NCBI GenBank assembly: GCA_905221605.1
Contig: CAJNDS010002336.1
Coordinates: 163,208-227,207 of the forward strand
Reading direction: 5' to 3'
Length of the DNA stretch: 64,000 nt
Source of the DNA: Symbiodinium natans
Taxonomy: Eukaryota > Sar > Dinophyceae > Suessiales > Symbiodiniaceae
Shown: piece by piece, positions 21,381-32,700 of the stretch
How positions within the stretch are numbered: the first letter of the stretch is position 1
How the letters are laid out: the number at the start of each line of letters is the position of its first letter
Made by a program: the position numbers and the translations under genes
The notes under the pieces: generated by a model
What the model saw: only the letters and a program-made list of their open reading frames with translations
The model's database searches: none
What the model was told of the DNA's origin: nothing

Positions 21381-23105
21381 CGCTAGGCCGTGATATGCTC
21401 GCATGGCTCGGTCCTCATGGCTCCCATCGGCCCCATTTGCGCCCGTCGCTACCTCCAGGGAAAAGAAGGGATGTGTGTTCGGCATGCGCGAACGCCTGGT
21501 CATTCCGGGTAATGCATCTGCAATCTGGCCACCTTTGCGGTTCCTGTTGGCATGACGCCTCACATGGTCAGCCTGGGCGCTGCTTCAGTTCACTTTGCCC
21601 CATCTTGTTCGCCCTCGTGGTGTGTCATTGTGAAGGAAGGCCTTGAAACACCACCATGGCCACATGATGCCACATGTCTTGCCATACCATGGCAAGTTCA
21701 TGACATGCTTTCTGCTTCTTCACCTTCTTGACAGTGTGTGTGTGTGTGTGCTTTCATGGGCAGCTGAAAGCTGGTCGGCGCTAGAGATTGAAGGCTTGCA
21801 ACTATGCATGCTCGCGGCACAAAAACTTATGGATGCTAGCAATGTTCCTCCTTTTTTAAGAAAAGCTGGTCGGATGTTGAACCCCTGTCAAGAGCAGCTT
21901 GCCATGCGTGGAAGTGGGAAGTACATCCTGGCTCATTGCGAGACTCTGCTCGTTTTTGTCGCGTCGCTCGGCCTTCGTTCCTTCTTGGACGGCCCCTCCC
22001 ATACTGCATCCACAGACATCCATGGATTCAGTCGACAAGCCCATGCCTTCGTTGCCGGCAACTCGCGCGTCACCCCACTCTCACAGCGTTATCCAGCCTA
22101 GTTGCTGCTCTCTTTACTGCAGAGGTGGGGTGAGAATGCCAGTAGTGAGAGGAGGCAAAAGTCCTCCTCAGGGAAGTTCATGGCGCACCCTATTGGTGCC
22201 AGGAGCGTGCAGCTCCGCACTACCTGTCACTACCATGTCCTAGATGCCCTAGGCTGCATCGAAGGACCTCGAAGCATGCTGGAAAATGCTGCTACGGGTC
22301 AAAGCCAAAAAAAGTCTTTTGATCCTTGATGTGACATAGGGCGTTGTGGTGTCACCTGAAGCTGCACAAAGCGTGCTACCCCTGAAAGTCCAGAGCTTTG
22401 CAACACTATGACGGCCTACATCCGTCTAGTCTAGATAGCATTTGCCCTAAAGCACTCTCTGACGTCTGACAAGGCACTTCACAGCTTCACCTAAGCGGGC
22501 TGCTACATGCTACCATCTTGCACTTTCAAAATTGCGACGTGCCCATGTGGCACAGTCGATCACAGTCGTGCTTTGAGCAAGGCTTTGAGCAACCTTGGCA
22601 TGCTTGGATGAAGAGGGCTCATGCGGCTGTAAGCTCGCGTTGCGTCAAGGTCGCTTTCCGAGGCTCTCGCTTGAAAGAGCAATAAACCGATTCGCATCCA
22701 GCGTTCCTGACATCGGTCTTTTGCACCATTTTTGAACCATGGAAGTTGGGAGAGTCTCAGTGCAGTCTCAGCCTCCTGTAGGGACGGCTTAGTAGCTAAA
22801 GTCCCCAATTGCCCAACATCCTCAGCACCGCAAATCGCTTCGCTCGATTGCTTTGAGCTTCTACTCCATATCGACTCTAAGGACCCTGGCCCGAGAAAGC
22901 CTTTCTTCTTCTCAGCCTCTAAAAGACTGAAATAGACTGAAGAAGCGACAGAAGGCAGAAGGCGAGGAGGCGATCCAAGGAGAAGAAGGTGCAAAGTGAC
23001 GGCTCATGCGGGGTTCGTATTTGGAGATTCACTGAACCGGGCCTGGACGGCATCATCCGCAATGGAAGCTGCCAAAGCATCTATCTCTGCCTGGACAAAG
23101 AATCC

Positions 23106-23158
23106 CCCTAAACCCTAAACCCTAAACCCCAAACCCCAAACCCTAAACCCTAAACCCT
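23106..23158. repeat. Telomere-like CCCTAAA array
   Basis: Seven units with CCCCAAA variants, immediately beyond the Lys-rich exon at 23.17 kb (its GTCGTAG donor would lie next to the array). Confidence 0.88.
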
Positions 23159-23159
23159 G

Positions 23160-23972
23160 CTGGACTACGACCTGGCTTCTGATCCTGGGGCAGCTGCAGT
23201 GTCGTCCCGCTTCCTGTCGCCGGATGACTTCTTGGCCTTCTTCTTCGCCGCCTTCAAGCCGTTGAGTTTTCTCACCCCAGTCTGAGTTTGCCCCCTGTTG
23301 CCCTCTTTGCAGAGAAAAGGTATTCAATATTATTCCATATGATTCAATATTACATCAATATTCTTCAATATTATTCAATTTTTTCAATATTCTTCAATAT
23401 TCTCGAGATTTTGTTCGCAAAGGCGCCATGCTGCGCCACGCTGCGGCCTTGGGGGCTGCCTTGCTCTTCGCGCGCAGCTTGCTCTTTGGCATGGAGTCCT
23501 CTTGTGCCCCGGGATTCATCGTGCACAACATAACATGAGGGGTACCCTCTTTGGGGTCCTTATGATAATGTAAGGGGATCCTACTATGTGGGGGTCTATA
23601 TCATATTTAGGCCCAGGGGCAGTCTTGCGATTCTTAAAGGCTGGAGAAGGGCTAGCTCCTCCTCTGCGTCGTCATCGTCTGGAGACTGCTCGCCAGCCTG
23701 GAATTCGGGATCAGCTTGACACTCATTTTAGAAAACCACCCAAGTAACTTCAACACAACGTGCCCTGAGTCAAGCAACGCCAGTTTCGGACGTGGCTTCC
23801 GCTTTCTGCAGTGTCGGTGCGGAGGGCTCCGAGTCTGCGGCCTGATGTCCCCCCATGAGAACACAAAAAATCATCATCCCTTCCCCGTAATATGAAAACA
23901 CCCGGAGAAAAAAAAAAAAACCTGGCCTCAAAACCCGGTCCGGCAGACGCCCCTTCTAAATCTCGACAGAAT

Positions 23973-24009
<37 letters not shown>

Positions 24010-27000
24010 GGTTCAATAGGAGGGCGAAGGGATTCATCTGACGTAATAATCATGTACAACTAACGTAATATTTATACCAGTATATAAGACCAAATAAAGC
24101 AGAGTATCACACATATAGCAAAATATTTACAACATAACATAACATTGAAAAACATAATACAACACAATACAACATAGCATAACACAATAACATACTACAA
24201 CACCATACCACATAATGCAACATGATAAGATAACATAATCATACACAACAATATAACATAATAATATGACACAATAGTATAACATAATGCTATAACATAA
24301 TATAACATATGATAGCATGGTGTATTTCGAGAGCTCCACAGGCCCCCCACCTTCAGATCGCTAGGGTCCTCCTCCAGGGCCGGCACCGCCGGCACCGACG
24401 GCTCCGCTGGCTCCTCCTGGAGGGAGCCAGGCGCTTGGACATCGGGTTTTTCAGAGCTTTTTGGGTTTTTTAGTGTTCCTTAGGGTTTTTAAGGGTTTTA
24501 GGGCTTTGGGGTTTCAGGGTTTCAGGGTTGTTTTGGGGTTTTGGGATGTTTCGGGGTTGTAGGGTTTCAGGGCTTTGGGGTTTTGGGGTTTAGGGGTTTA
24601 GGGTTTTAGGGTTTTAGGGTTTTGGGGTTTTGGGGTTTTGGGGTTTTGGGGTTTTGGGGTTTTGGGGTTTTGGGGTTTTGGGGTTTTGGGGTTTTGGGGT
24701 TTTGGGGTTTTGGGGTTTTGGGGGGGTTTTGGGGTTTTGGGGTTTTGGGGTTTGGGGGTTTTGGGGTTTTGGGGTTTGGGGGTTTTGGGGTTTTGGGGTT
24801 TTGGGGTTTTGGGGTTTTGGGGTTTTGGGGTTTTGGGGTTTTGGGGTTTTGGGGTTTTGGGGTTTTGGGGTTTTGGGGTTTTGGGGTTTTGGGGTTTTGG
24901 GGTTTTGGGGTTTTGGGGTTTTGGGGTTTTGGGGTTTTTGGGGTTTTGGGGTTTTGGGGTTTTGGGGTTTTGGGGTTTTGGGGTTTTGGGGTTTTGGGGT
25001 TTTGGGGTTTTGGGGTTTTGGGGTTTTGGGGTTTTGGGGTTTCAGGGCTTTGGGCGTTTTCGGGTTTTAGGGGCTTCGGGTCCCACTCCGGCCTCCACAG
25101 GCCTTTCCACTGCGGGCTCCGCATGTTTTACAGGCTTGGCCGGCTTGGCCTCGGGTTCCTCACATGCAAGCCATCATAGCTCGGATGGTTTAGGGTTTAG
25201 GGTTTAGGGTTTAGGGTTTAGGGTTTAGGGTTTAACCGCGTCTGAAGCAATGCTTTACGATGCCTCTGCCTCTTCCTGGGCGTCCGTTTGCTGCAAGCTC
25301 CGCAGCTTTGACTCGACCTCACAAGACGCAGCAACTAAGTAAAAACCAAGCAGCGACTTTGCTGAAGGAACCAGGTACCCTTTACATTGAGCCCCTGATA
25401 GGAACCTGCGCGTATCACATTCCGTAACGAAGACACATAGAGTTGGTGCGGGCTGTGCGAATGGCCTCTGAGACAGTGCGATCCATCTCTTGCACCTGCA
25501 GCCACGAAAGTCTCGAGGTGTCCCGACAGAAGCGCAATCATGTTGAGGTAGCCGCTGTAGCCACCAGTTCGGACTTTCTGCCCACCTGTCATATGCGGCA
25601 ACTATGCACTTGAGTCGCTTGAGCGACTTCTTCAGCGGAACGACAAGCGGCGCCTTTTCCTTGACCTCCTGCGACAGTTCGGCGAAGGTCTGGCCTTTCT
25701 CCGCCATCTTGGCCTGGCTAAGAGATTGCAGTCCAGCACGGCCCCAAGCTCATGCAGCAGCGGCGGCAGCAGCAGCAGTAGCAGCAGCCTCGATCGCGTC
25801 AATTTCCTTGATCTTCTTGAGGGTGTTTTTCTTCTGTTTCTGGCAGGCCTCACAGCAAAAGCACTCATATTATATGGACTCATGGAGGGTTGGGGGATGG
25901 AGCTCGCAAGATATGGAGTGAACACGCTGATGGAGGCAGTGCATGTGAGGAAGGGGGGAGAAAGGGGACTACCCCACCGCGATGGCATGAGATGACGGCC
26001 GCCGACAAGCGTCGGCAATGCCGGCAGTCGAAATTGAAGCGCAGGGTGCGCAAACTCTTGTTCGCCTTTGCCACGACTCAGTGGCTCAGTGGATGCCGCG
26101 CACGTCGAACAAGCCGCTGCGCACAAAAAGTGCACAATATCAATATCAATATAAACATAAATATAAGTAGAAGAAGTATACATATATACATATCTATAAT
26201 ATATATATATATATACATGTATATGTATACAGATATATAGATCGAACGTAATTATGCGTCAGTCCAGACATGCTCGACGCCGCTACCGCTCCAATGGTCA
26301 TCGGAGCTCCCGTGGGTGATGTTGCTGGCCATTCGTCGACGTGCAAGGCCATACTAACTCCGTTTTAGCTATTCTCGGGAGCAGACCCGTGGGCTCGTGT
26401 GGTCTCTGCTAACAATAAAATTCGTCCTTATATTATGAGACGGTCACACCAGCACAAGGGGGTAAAGAGCACATCATTCAGATCAACTCCTATAATTACA
26501 CACCCCGCACAGCTGCACGCACATTGTGGGTAAGAAGTCTGTAGGAAAAGTTTCCCGACCTGCTTCCTCTCTTCCAGGGCCTGCGGGTGATATAACTGTC
26601 ACACCAGAAAGATTTCGAATGTGCAGCCGGCAGCAGCTAGCTTTCGATTCAAGCTTGCTGAAGGGACACCGGTGGCAAATCTATGTATGGGCCGTGTATA
26701 TACCCTTCTTTAAGGGAGTATGTCGGGTACCTCATTCCCTCATTCCCTAAGATCCAGCCAGATTTTCAGCTCCTAATGTCCTAATGCTCAAGGGCCCAAG
26801 CACCCTAAACCCTAAACGCTAAACCCTAAACCCTAAACCCCTCCGATCCGCCTGCTTCTCGGCCTCAAGGGCTGCAGCTGCAGCGGCAGCAGCGGCCGCT
26901 GCTTCCTCGGCGGCGCCTGGGTTCTGTGGATGCTTCTTGCAGCAGGGCTGAGCTCGAAATTTGTTCGTGAATGCTTCGAAATTTCTTTGCTGAAGAGATC

Positions 27001-28320
27001 TGCCCCTAAGTTTAGGGGGCGGGATACAGTGTGTTGCAACTACCTCCGGCAAACCATCACACCAGGACCCCCACGCTGAGCTGCAACCTCCGGGTCCTGC
27101 GTGCAAAAAACTCAGAGGCACAGGAACCGGGAAGCTTCAGGACGCTGTGCGCTCTTCGCTGCTGGCCTCCTCCTCTTGCACCTCCTCTGCCTCTCCTGAC
27201 TCTCACGCAGGCACACAGGAAAGTGGCCAGTATCAGCGACCCTCAACTCTCCAATGTCTTAGCACGTGGCCGGCTTCGCCATCCTTGTCCTCCTCTTCCT
27301 GCTGTGCACACATTTGATGCACAAAAGTCCACTTCGCTGCGACAGTGATCCAGGGCAAGGCACCTCTACCGGTGCCTCTTCTTCAACCTGGCATGGGGCT
27401 GACTCACACTGACCTTAGGACCTTAGGACGTAGTCTTGAAAAAACAACTACTGTAATGGTGTGGATCTGGGTCGAGTGTATTGAGCGTAGCACTTGACAC
27501 TCTGTCGCAGTTCATCGTTTCTACACGCGTGAACCGGCCCGCCCACCTGCACAGGCTCCTCCACTTCAACAGGCTCCTCATGTTTTGCGACAGGCTGTAG
27601 TTTTGGCGGCAAGTGTCGAGTGCAGTGGCATGGATGGCGGCAGCAGGTCCAGCTTGCAGGGAAAGGCACTGTAGCAATCCAGAATGTCTGGGAGATGTTT
27701 TCTTACCCCACCATGCTGTACATGCAATCACAGCAGAGGTCCTTCTCTTGTTCCTCCTGCTTCTGGGCCTCTTGCTCAAGCTCCTTTCGTGTACCAATAA
27801 GCTCGACTTGCCACAAGCTGCGCAGGATGCTCAGCAAAGAGGGCATGTTTTTGTTCATTCCCTCACAGACTGTCATACCAATCTGCCACAAGACTGTACG
27901 TGTGCAACTTTAGGCAAGCAATCCTCAGCCAAGCGTTCCAAATCGGCCACATTCTTCTCCAACTCTTCTTTCCGCTTAATCCTGGGTTTGCCACTGAAGC
28001 GCACCCATCTTTGCTTGCGCACTCTCTTTCGCCTGCACTACTCGCTGAGGCCAGGACTTCTCCTTCTGATCATCGGAAAGGTGAGACCACTTAACCTTCC
28101 GAAAGCACACGGACCCTCCAATGTGCTGCAACTTGCCAAGCAACAGGTCGCTACCATGGCCTGCTTTGAGGTCAGCTGCGCCTTCACCCAAGGTTGGAGA
28201 ACCAATCTGCTCTTCCATGCTTCCATGCTAACTTAATTCTGTTCACCCTGCATGTGGCCGCAGACGGCTCTACTCCTTGGCTGTAGCTTCTGCATGCTCC
28301 TGCTCTCCAAACCTGCTCTA
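23160..28320 (-). CDS. Multi-exon coiled-coil/acidic protein, downstream part
   Basis: More than ten short minus-strand exons, in transcription order: DEIVALWSKISWG (28.41-28.33 kb), KVKWSHLSDDQKEKSW (28.11-28.02), IKRKEELEKNVADLERLAED (27.97-27.90), ELIGTRKELEQEAQKQEEQE (27.81-27.74), KHEEPVEVEEPVQ (27.60-27.55), EAEEVQEEEASSEERTAS (27.20-27.13), an Ala-rich helix with EAEKQADRR (26.94-26.84), CEACQKQKKNTLKKIKEID (25.86-25.79), MAEKGQTFAELSQEVKEKA (25.71-25.62), CEVESKLRSLQQTDAQEEAE (25.32-25.26), EEPEAKPAKPVKHAEPAVER (25.16-25.08), EPSVPAVPALEEDPSDL (24.43-24.36), FQAGEQSPDDDDAEEELALL (23.71-23.65) and a Lys-rich exon with KAAKKKAKKSSGDRKRDD (23.28-23.17). They suggest a long helical, low-complexity protein with an acidic and then basic C-terminal side. 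Introns carry telomere-like arrays. No family recognised; it may be one gene with the 29.8-37.7 kb exons. Confidence 0.55.
23536..23625. mobile_element. Truncated family II element
   Basis: Contains the family II interior (GGGGTACCCTCTTTGGGGTCC, then AAGGGGATCCTACTATGTGGG) but neither GTTTACG end is intact. It lies just left of a coiled-coil gene exon at 23.65-23.71 kb. Confidence 0.55.
23977..24009. repeat. Poly-G tract
   Basis: About 33 consecutive G residues. Assembly length is unreliable for such tracts. Confidence 0.9.
24020..24310. repeat. AT-rich CATAACA-type block
   Basis: Repeated CATAAYAC/ACATAATA words over about 250 bp. Frames through it give tyrosine/valine-rich compositional peptides, not genes. 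Confidence 0.7.
24602..25040. repeat. (TTTTGGGG)n array, about 54 units
   Basis: About 430 bp of near-perfect TTTTGGGG octamers with only a few GGGGG or TTTGGGGG slips, preceded by graded GGGTTTTAGGG and GGGTTTCAGGG variants (24440-24600). It lies in an intron of the coiled-coil gene between the exons at 24.40 and 25.10 kb. Frames across it translate to GFWGFGVL or PKPQNPKT repeats and are not genes. Confidence 0.95.
25190..25233. repeat. Telomere-like TTTAGGG array
   Basis: Six TTTAGGG units on the far side of the exon at 25.08-25.16 kb, so this exon sits between two different telomere-like arrays. Confidence 0.9.
26690..26748. mobile_element. Family IV element, one end only
   Basis: Retains ATATACCCTTCTTTAAGGGAG and GGGTACCTCATTCCCTCATTC. 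The opposite end is not visible, so this is a truncated copy. Confidence 0.5.
26802..26841. repeat. Telomere-like array that may supply a 5' splice site
   Basis: Five CCCTAAA units (one CGCTAAA) abutting the exon ending QADRR. On the minus strand the frame runs CGGAGGG then GTTTAG, so the first GGGTTTAG unit gives the GT donor. Confidence 0.8.
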
Positions 28321-28521
28321 TCCAGACAACTGGCTTTGTACAAGACAGGCCGGGTAAGAAAAATGTCTTTAAGACACCCCCAGCTGATCTTGGACCACAA
28401 CGCAACGATCTCATCATCTGTACAAACTGTGGACCCGCAAACCGAAATACAACCTCGGTACAACTTGGATCAGCTAGCCGCTGAACCCAACTGTACAAGG
28501 TCCACAATGGCACCGGTCTCG

Positions 28522-29058
28522 TCAGAATGCTTGGTCAGATGGCCAGGCACTTACTGTAGCTGTCCCTGCGGCTGTTTTGCTCTGACGCCATTTCTTGTAG
28601 ACCGGCTGCCCGGCAATGGCGGCATGCTTAGATAGCACGCAGCAGCTCCCACAGCATCCAATGAGGAGGAGCAATACCAGGTAGCTGTTAAGAACAAATG
28701 GCAAGCTGGCGGTGGCGACTGCAGAGGACGTCTCGTCGAACCAAAGGCAGACACTGTTGATGCAATACCGAAGGCCCGTGGTCGCTGGCCCGTCATCAAA
28801 AACATGTCCCAGATGCGCTCCGCACTGCTTGCAGTGAACCTCCGTGCTGCCAAACTGCAAGATGTCTTTCCTGTATCCAAGAGCATCCTCGACAGGCGCA
28901 TCAAAACTTGGCCACCCTGTTCCAGAGTTATACTTCTCCTTGGGAGTAAAGAGAGGTTCACCGCAGCATGCACAGCGATACACGCCACTGGCATCTTTCT
29001 CGACCTTCCGGTTATGCACTCCTGTAAAGGGTGCCTCGGTACCACCAGCAGCACAAAC
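28522..29058 (-). CDS. msrB: Peptide-methionine (R)-S-oxide reductase domain with C-terminal membrane segment
   Basis: This domain reduces methionine-R-sulfoxide in proteins. The exon starts after CAAG at 29058 (VCAAGGTEAPFTG) and runs to a TGA stop. MsrB hallmarks are in order: the GTE-PFTG start, the CxxC zinc pair in YRCACCGEPLF, the substrate motif SGTGWPSF, the second CxxC in CKQCGAHLGHVFDDGP, and the catalytic cysteine in LRYCINS. The normal fold ends soon after this motif. Here the frame continues with a hydrophobic stretch (LNSYLVLLLLIGCCGSCC) and a basic tail, which suggests a membrane-anchored form, unless an intron intervenes. The N-terminal helix before the GTE motif is not in this exon. 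A segment ending at a GTAAGC donor near 29413 (contains LNESELRQ) may supply it. Coiled-coil exons flank it on both sides on the same strand, so it is either a separate gene in the array or part of a larger protein. Confidence 0.87.
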   Translation of the reverse strand, partial: VCAAGGTEAPFTGVHNRKVEKDASGVYRCACCGEPLFTPKEKYNSGTGWPSFDAPVEDALGYRKDILQFGSTEVHCKQCGAHLGHVFDDGPATTGLRYCINSVCLWFDETSSAVATASLPFVLNSYLVLLLLIGCCGSCCVLSKHAAIAGQPVYKKWRQSKTAAGTATVSAWPSDQAF

Positions 29059-29306
29059 CTTGCAATCGGGCACAAGTAACCCGCAGCAGAAGTTGCCGAG
29101 CCCTAAGTCCTTTGACCACTTACATAAGATACGCACAAATGACACCGGTCATGTGCCAGCTTTCATCCAAGGATCTGCTTGGAACAAGTCCCTGCCATCT
29201 GGGATCGGCCGGCTGTGGTTGCACTGCTGAGCATCCATAAACGTCCCCTTGCTTCCAAGGATGTCCCAACCACCAGCTGAAACGGACCTGGCAGATGGCA
29301 AAAAGG

Positions 29307-29328
29307 GTTTAGGGTTTAGGGCTTAGGG
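29307..29328. repeat. Short telomere-like TTTAGGG array
   Basis: Three units (last TTAGGG-like) between the MsrB exon and the cysteine-bearing exon. Confidence 0.85.
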
Positions 29329-29412
29329 GAACTCCGCAACGGTCAAAAACCTACAAAAGGTGCGTGCAATTGGGCCCTCCAACTTGCAGCAAGGGGCATC
29401 CCGATGATGCTT

Positions 29413-29507
29413 ACCAGCAAACAAATCGCAGAGGCTGCAATCGCTGCACGCGGACCACAGTCCATCACACTGACGGAGTTCGGATTCATTCAGGCGAGGG
29501 GTCTTGA
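29413..29507 (-). CDS. Cysteine-bearing exon, possibly 5' exon of the MsrB gene
   Basis: The minus strand reads LNESELRQ followed by a segment with four cysteines (LWSACSDCSLCDLFA), ending at a strong GTAAGC donor. LNESELRQ would suit the helix that precedes the GTE motif in MsrB proteins, but the following cysteine-rich residues do not, so the link is weak. Confidence 0.3.
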
Positions 29508-29768
29508 CAAAGGCAAATCTTGGCTAACCTGATCTCCTGATTTGCGCAAGGGAGTGCGTGGCAGAGTCAAGCTGGAGGCTTGAGGAGCTGCACTGGCTGG
29601 AATACGTCCAGCTGCTCTTCCAATCCGGTTCTCGACTCATGGTGTCTGTAATCTTGGGCCAAGCTTTCAGAAGTCGTATCGACTGCAGGAGCTGTTCGAG
29701 TGCCGGCTTTCGCTTGGCACCCGATGTCCACTAGTTAACATGCAACAACAAGTTCAGAATCCTAGTAC

Positions 29769-32700
29769 CTGACAAGGCCTGCAGGTTTTCGATGTCCTTC
29801 AGCTTCTTTTTGCACTGCTTGTGCTGGTTCCGTTGTGCCTCGGAACGCGCGAGTTTCCACAGCCCAGAATCTGGAACAAACAAGCAACGACTGGATGAAC
29901 ACCACAGGCACATGGACTTGCAACGCGGTGTCGTAGGATGCCACCATCAGGCTTAGGTTTCAGGCGGCGCTAAGTCTCTTCAACGGATTGCCTGACGATT
30001 TTTGCTTCCGACCCGGCTTTCACGGCAGAATCATGCGCTGATGGATGCTGATTGGCTGAGACTTACTGGGACTGCTGCTTGGGGCGCTGGGCGCTGGAGG
30101 CTGAGGACTCTCCTCCACTTGCTCCGCAGCCGCAGCCTGATGCAGGTGAACATAAAACTTGTCTGCCACCATGAAAGTGCATTGCAATATTTGTACTGCG
30201 TTTTCGCGTTCTATATATATGCATATATGTATATATATATATGTTTGTTTGTTTGATTGATTGATTGATTGTTTGTTTGTTTGCTTGCTTGCTTGGTTGT
30301 TTGCTTGTTTGTTTGTTTGTTTGTTTGTGTGTGTATACGTATCCATATACATATCCGTCTGCATTTCTAGATATATATATATATATATGTATATATCTAT
30401 ATACACAGATATGAATATATGTATATATGTATATATGTAAACATGTATGTACAATTCTGTGCATCTACGGACTTGCCTAGGTCCAACTGCGCTCCAGACA
30501 TTTCCACAAGGTGATGGCACACATGGCGCCTCCGCCGCAGCGGCCTCTTCTGCTTGCTTTGCTGCCAAGGCTGCCGCGGCGTCTGCACGCTCCTGGGTGG
30601 CCCCCTCCCCCTCTAAACCCTGTTTTTCACTGGACTGAAGGCAAGCCAGACTCCCATAAACCCTAAACCCTAAACCCTAAACCCTAAACCCTAAACCCTA
30701 AACCCTAAACCCTAAACCCTAAACCCTAAACCCTAAACCCACCAAAACTGCCCGAAACCTCGGCAGCAGCTCAGCACTCCTGGGCTTCCTTGGCCTCCTG
30801 GGCCTCCTTGGCCGCCTTGGCCTCCTTTGCTTGCTGAGCCTTTCCGAGTCAGGGGGCAGAGCTTTGAGAGCTCCCCCAACCGCCCCAACAATGACATACA
30901 TATATATATATATAACAACATATCCAGTATACAATATACAATATATACAATGGACTATATATGTATATATATCATATATTTTCTAATGTATGTATGCATA
31001 CAATGAGCCCTGAGCTTCCTATGCTTCCTAAACCCTCCGCAAAGCCCTGCACAGTTGGCTCCCTCCTCTTGCTGTTTGTGGCGCTCAGCTTGTTCGTCTG
31101 CACGACGCTGCTCTGCTTCCTCCTCCTTCTTCTGGCGATCGGCCTCCTTCGGACCAGAGTGTGTCTACACGTGCAGCCGCAAGTATCGCAGGATAGCGGA
31201 CATCGGCCACGGCCAACCGAGAGCACATGCTATGCACGTAGCAGGACAGGCACCTCACCGAACGAGCTTTTTGACAGCAGGAGCTTTGGCTCTTTTTGCA
31301 GCTGCCGCAAGGCCATAAGGTCAAGCTCACAGAACACACTGGGCGGGGCCCAAACTTCTTTGGTTGGGCTGATGCAAGCACGGCTCAGGACCAGCCAAAT
31401 CTGCTCCAAATCGAAGAGAGCACCTGCCGGCTAGCATCGACGCACCGCTCTGCAACTTTGCAAAGGCAAGTCTGCCTCGGACTGCACGTCCGATTGGGCT
31501 TGCCTCAGCAGGTTCTCAGTTCACATCATACGCAACCCTAAGCCCGCAAAACATGACCACCCTGCATCCTACATCAAGCTTCCAAGCTCTGGTAAAGCGG
31601 GATGCTTCTTCTCCTCTTTTTGCAACTTCTCTTGAGCTTGCAGCTCCTTGGCTTCAACGCATGGGGCGATTGGCCTGGCCTGTGAGGGTGCCCTGCTGTT
31701 CCGGTCAGGCGTCCTGCTTTCGCAACTTCTGGACCTTCTGCTTCGTTGCCTGCGTCCGACACGCACAGCTGAGAAATGCATGCCAGCAATACAAAGATAG
31801 CGCTGGCATGCTGCCTTGAGTGTGGCTTTCCTCTTCTGCAGGATCTTCTGCAGACGATGCAGCCGCGTGGCCATTTCCTGCTGAAAGCACTCAGGATGCC
31901 AATACTGATGTTTCGGCAAGGGAGCGATCCAAAACCAGTCCTAAAACCGTTTGTGCCCATGTGCGCTTGAACCACCTGACTGCCGTTTGCCCCTTGTTCG
32001 TCAGGGTGCTTTTGGCTCACAAAGAGCAAACCCTAAACCGTAAACCCTACAGCATGTGTGTGTGTGTATGTTTGTCGGCAGCAAAGAAGTCTGCTGGGGA
32101 AGCAAACCTTGGACATGTCTGTGAAATCAGAGCACTCCGGGTAAACTTCCCAATAGACACAACCCGTGCATTGCTGACCTCAAAATGGTACTCATGGTAC
32201 AGCCAGCAAGGCTGCTCACTCCATGCAGGGTGGTGTAATACGTGCAGTGGTGACTGGGCGCAGAATCTGCAGCCCCAGCTCCCCAACCTCCCCTAATCAG
32301 TCAGGATACGTTATCTTACAGGTGCAGGGCTATACTTATCGGGATATAAACAGGAAACAGCTGCCGCCTGTCCTGCACCTCGTGGGCAGTGAAGGCGGCC
32401 TGGTGCGCAGGATGCAACACACATGAACTTCAAAACCACGAGACACAAAGTCATGCTGGCCCACCTTCTTTTTCTGGCTGTTTCCAAGCTTCATGGCCTC
32501 AATCCTCTGCATGCTGGCACACGCAGACACAAACAAGAAAGCAGCACCTTGTTCTGTGTCGAGTCGCTGTTGCTCCTTCGCCTTGATCCTGTTTCCAACA
32601 ACCTGAATGGCCTGAAGCGCAGGAATGCACATAACTTTTGCATACCCTATTAAGATACTAACATACTAACATGCTAATAGACTAGTTACTAACATACTAA

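Noticed and set aside
24602-25040. Ciliate contamination suggested by the TTTTGGGG repeat
   Set aside because: The array is flanked by native TTTAGGG variants and by exons of the same minus-strand gene, so it is part of this genome.
24606-25207. Four overlapping long open frames (up to 189 codons) on both strands
   Set aside because: They are translations of the (TTTTGGGG)n array (GFWGFGVL or PKPQNPKT repeats). An octamer array is open in all three frames by composition.
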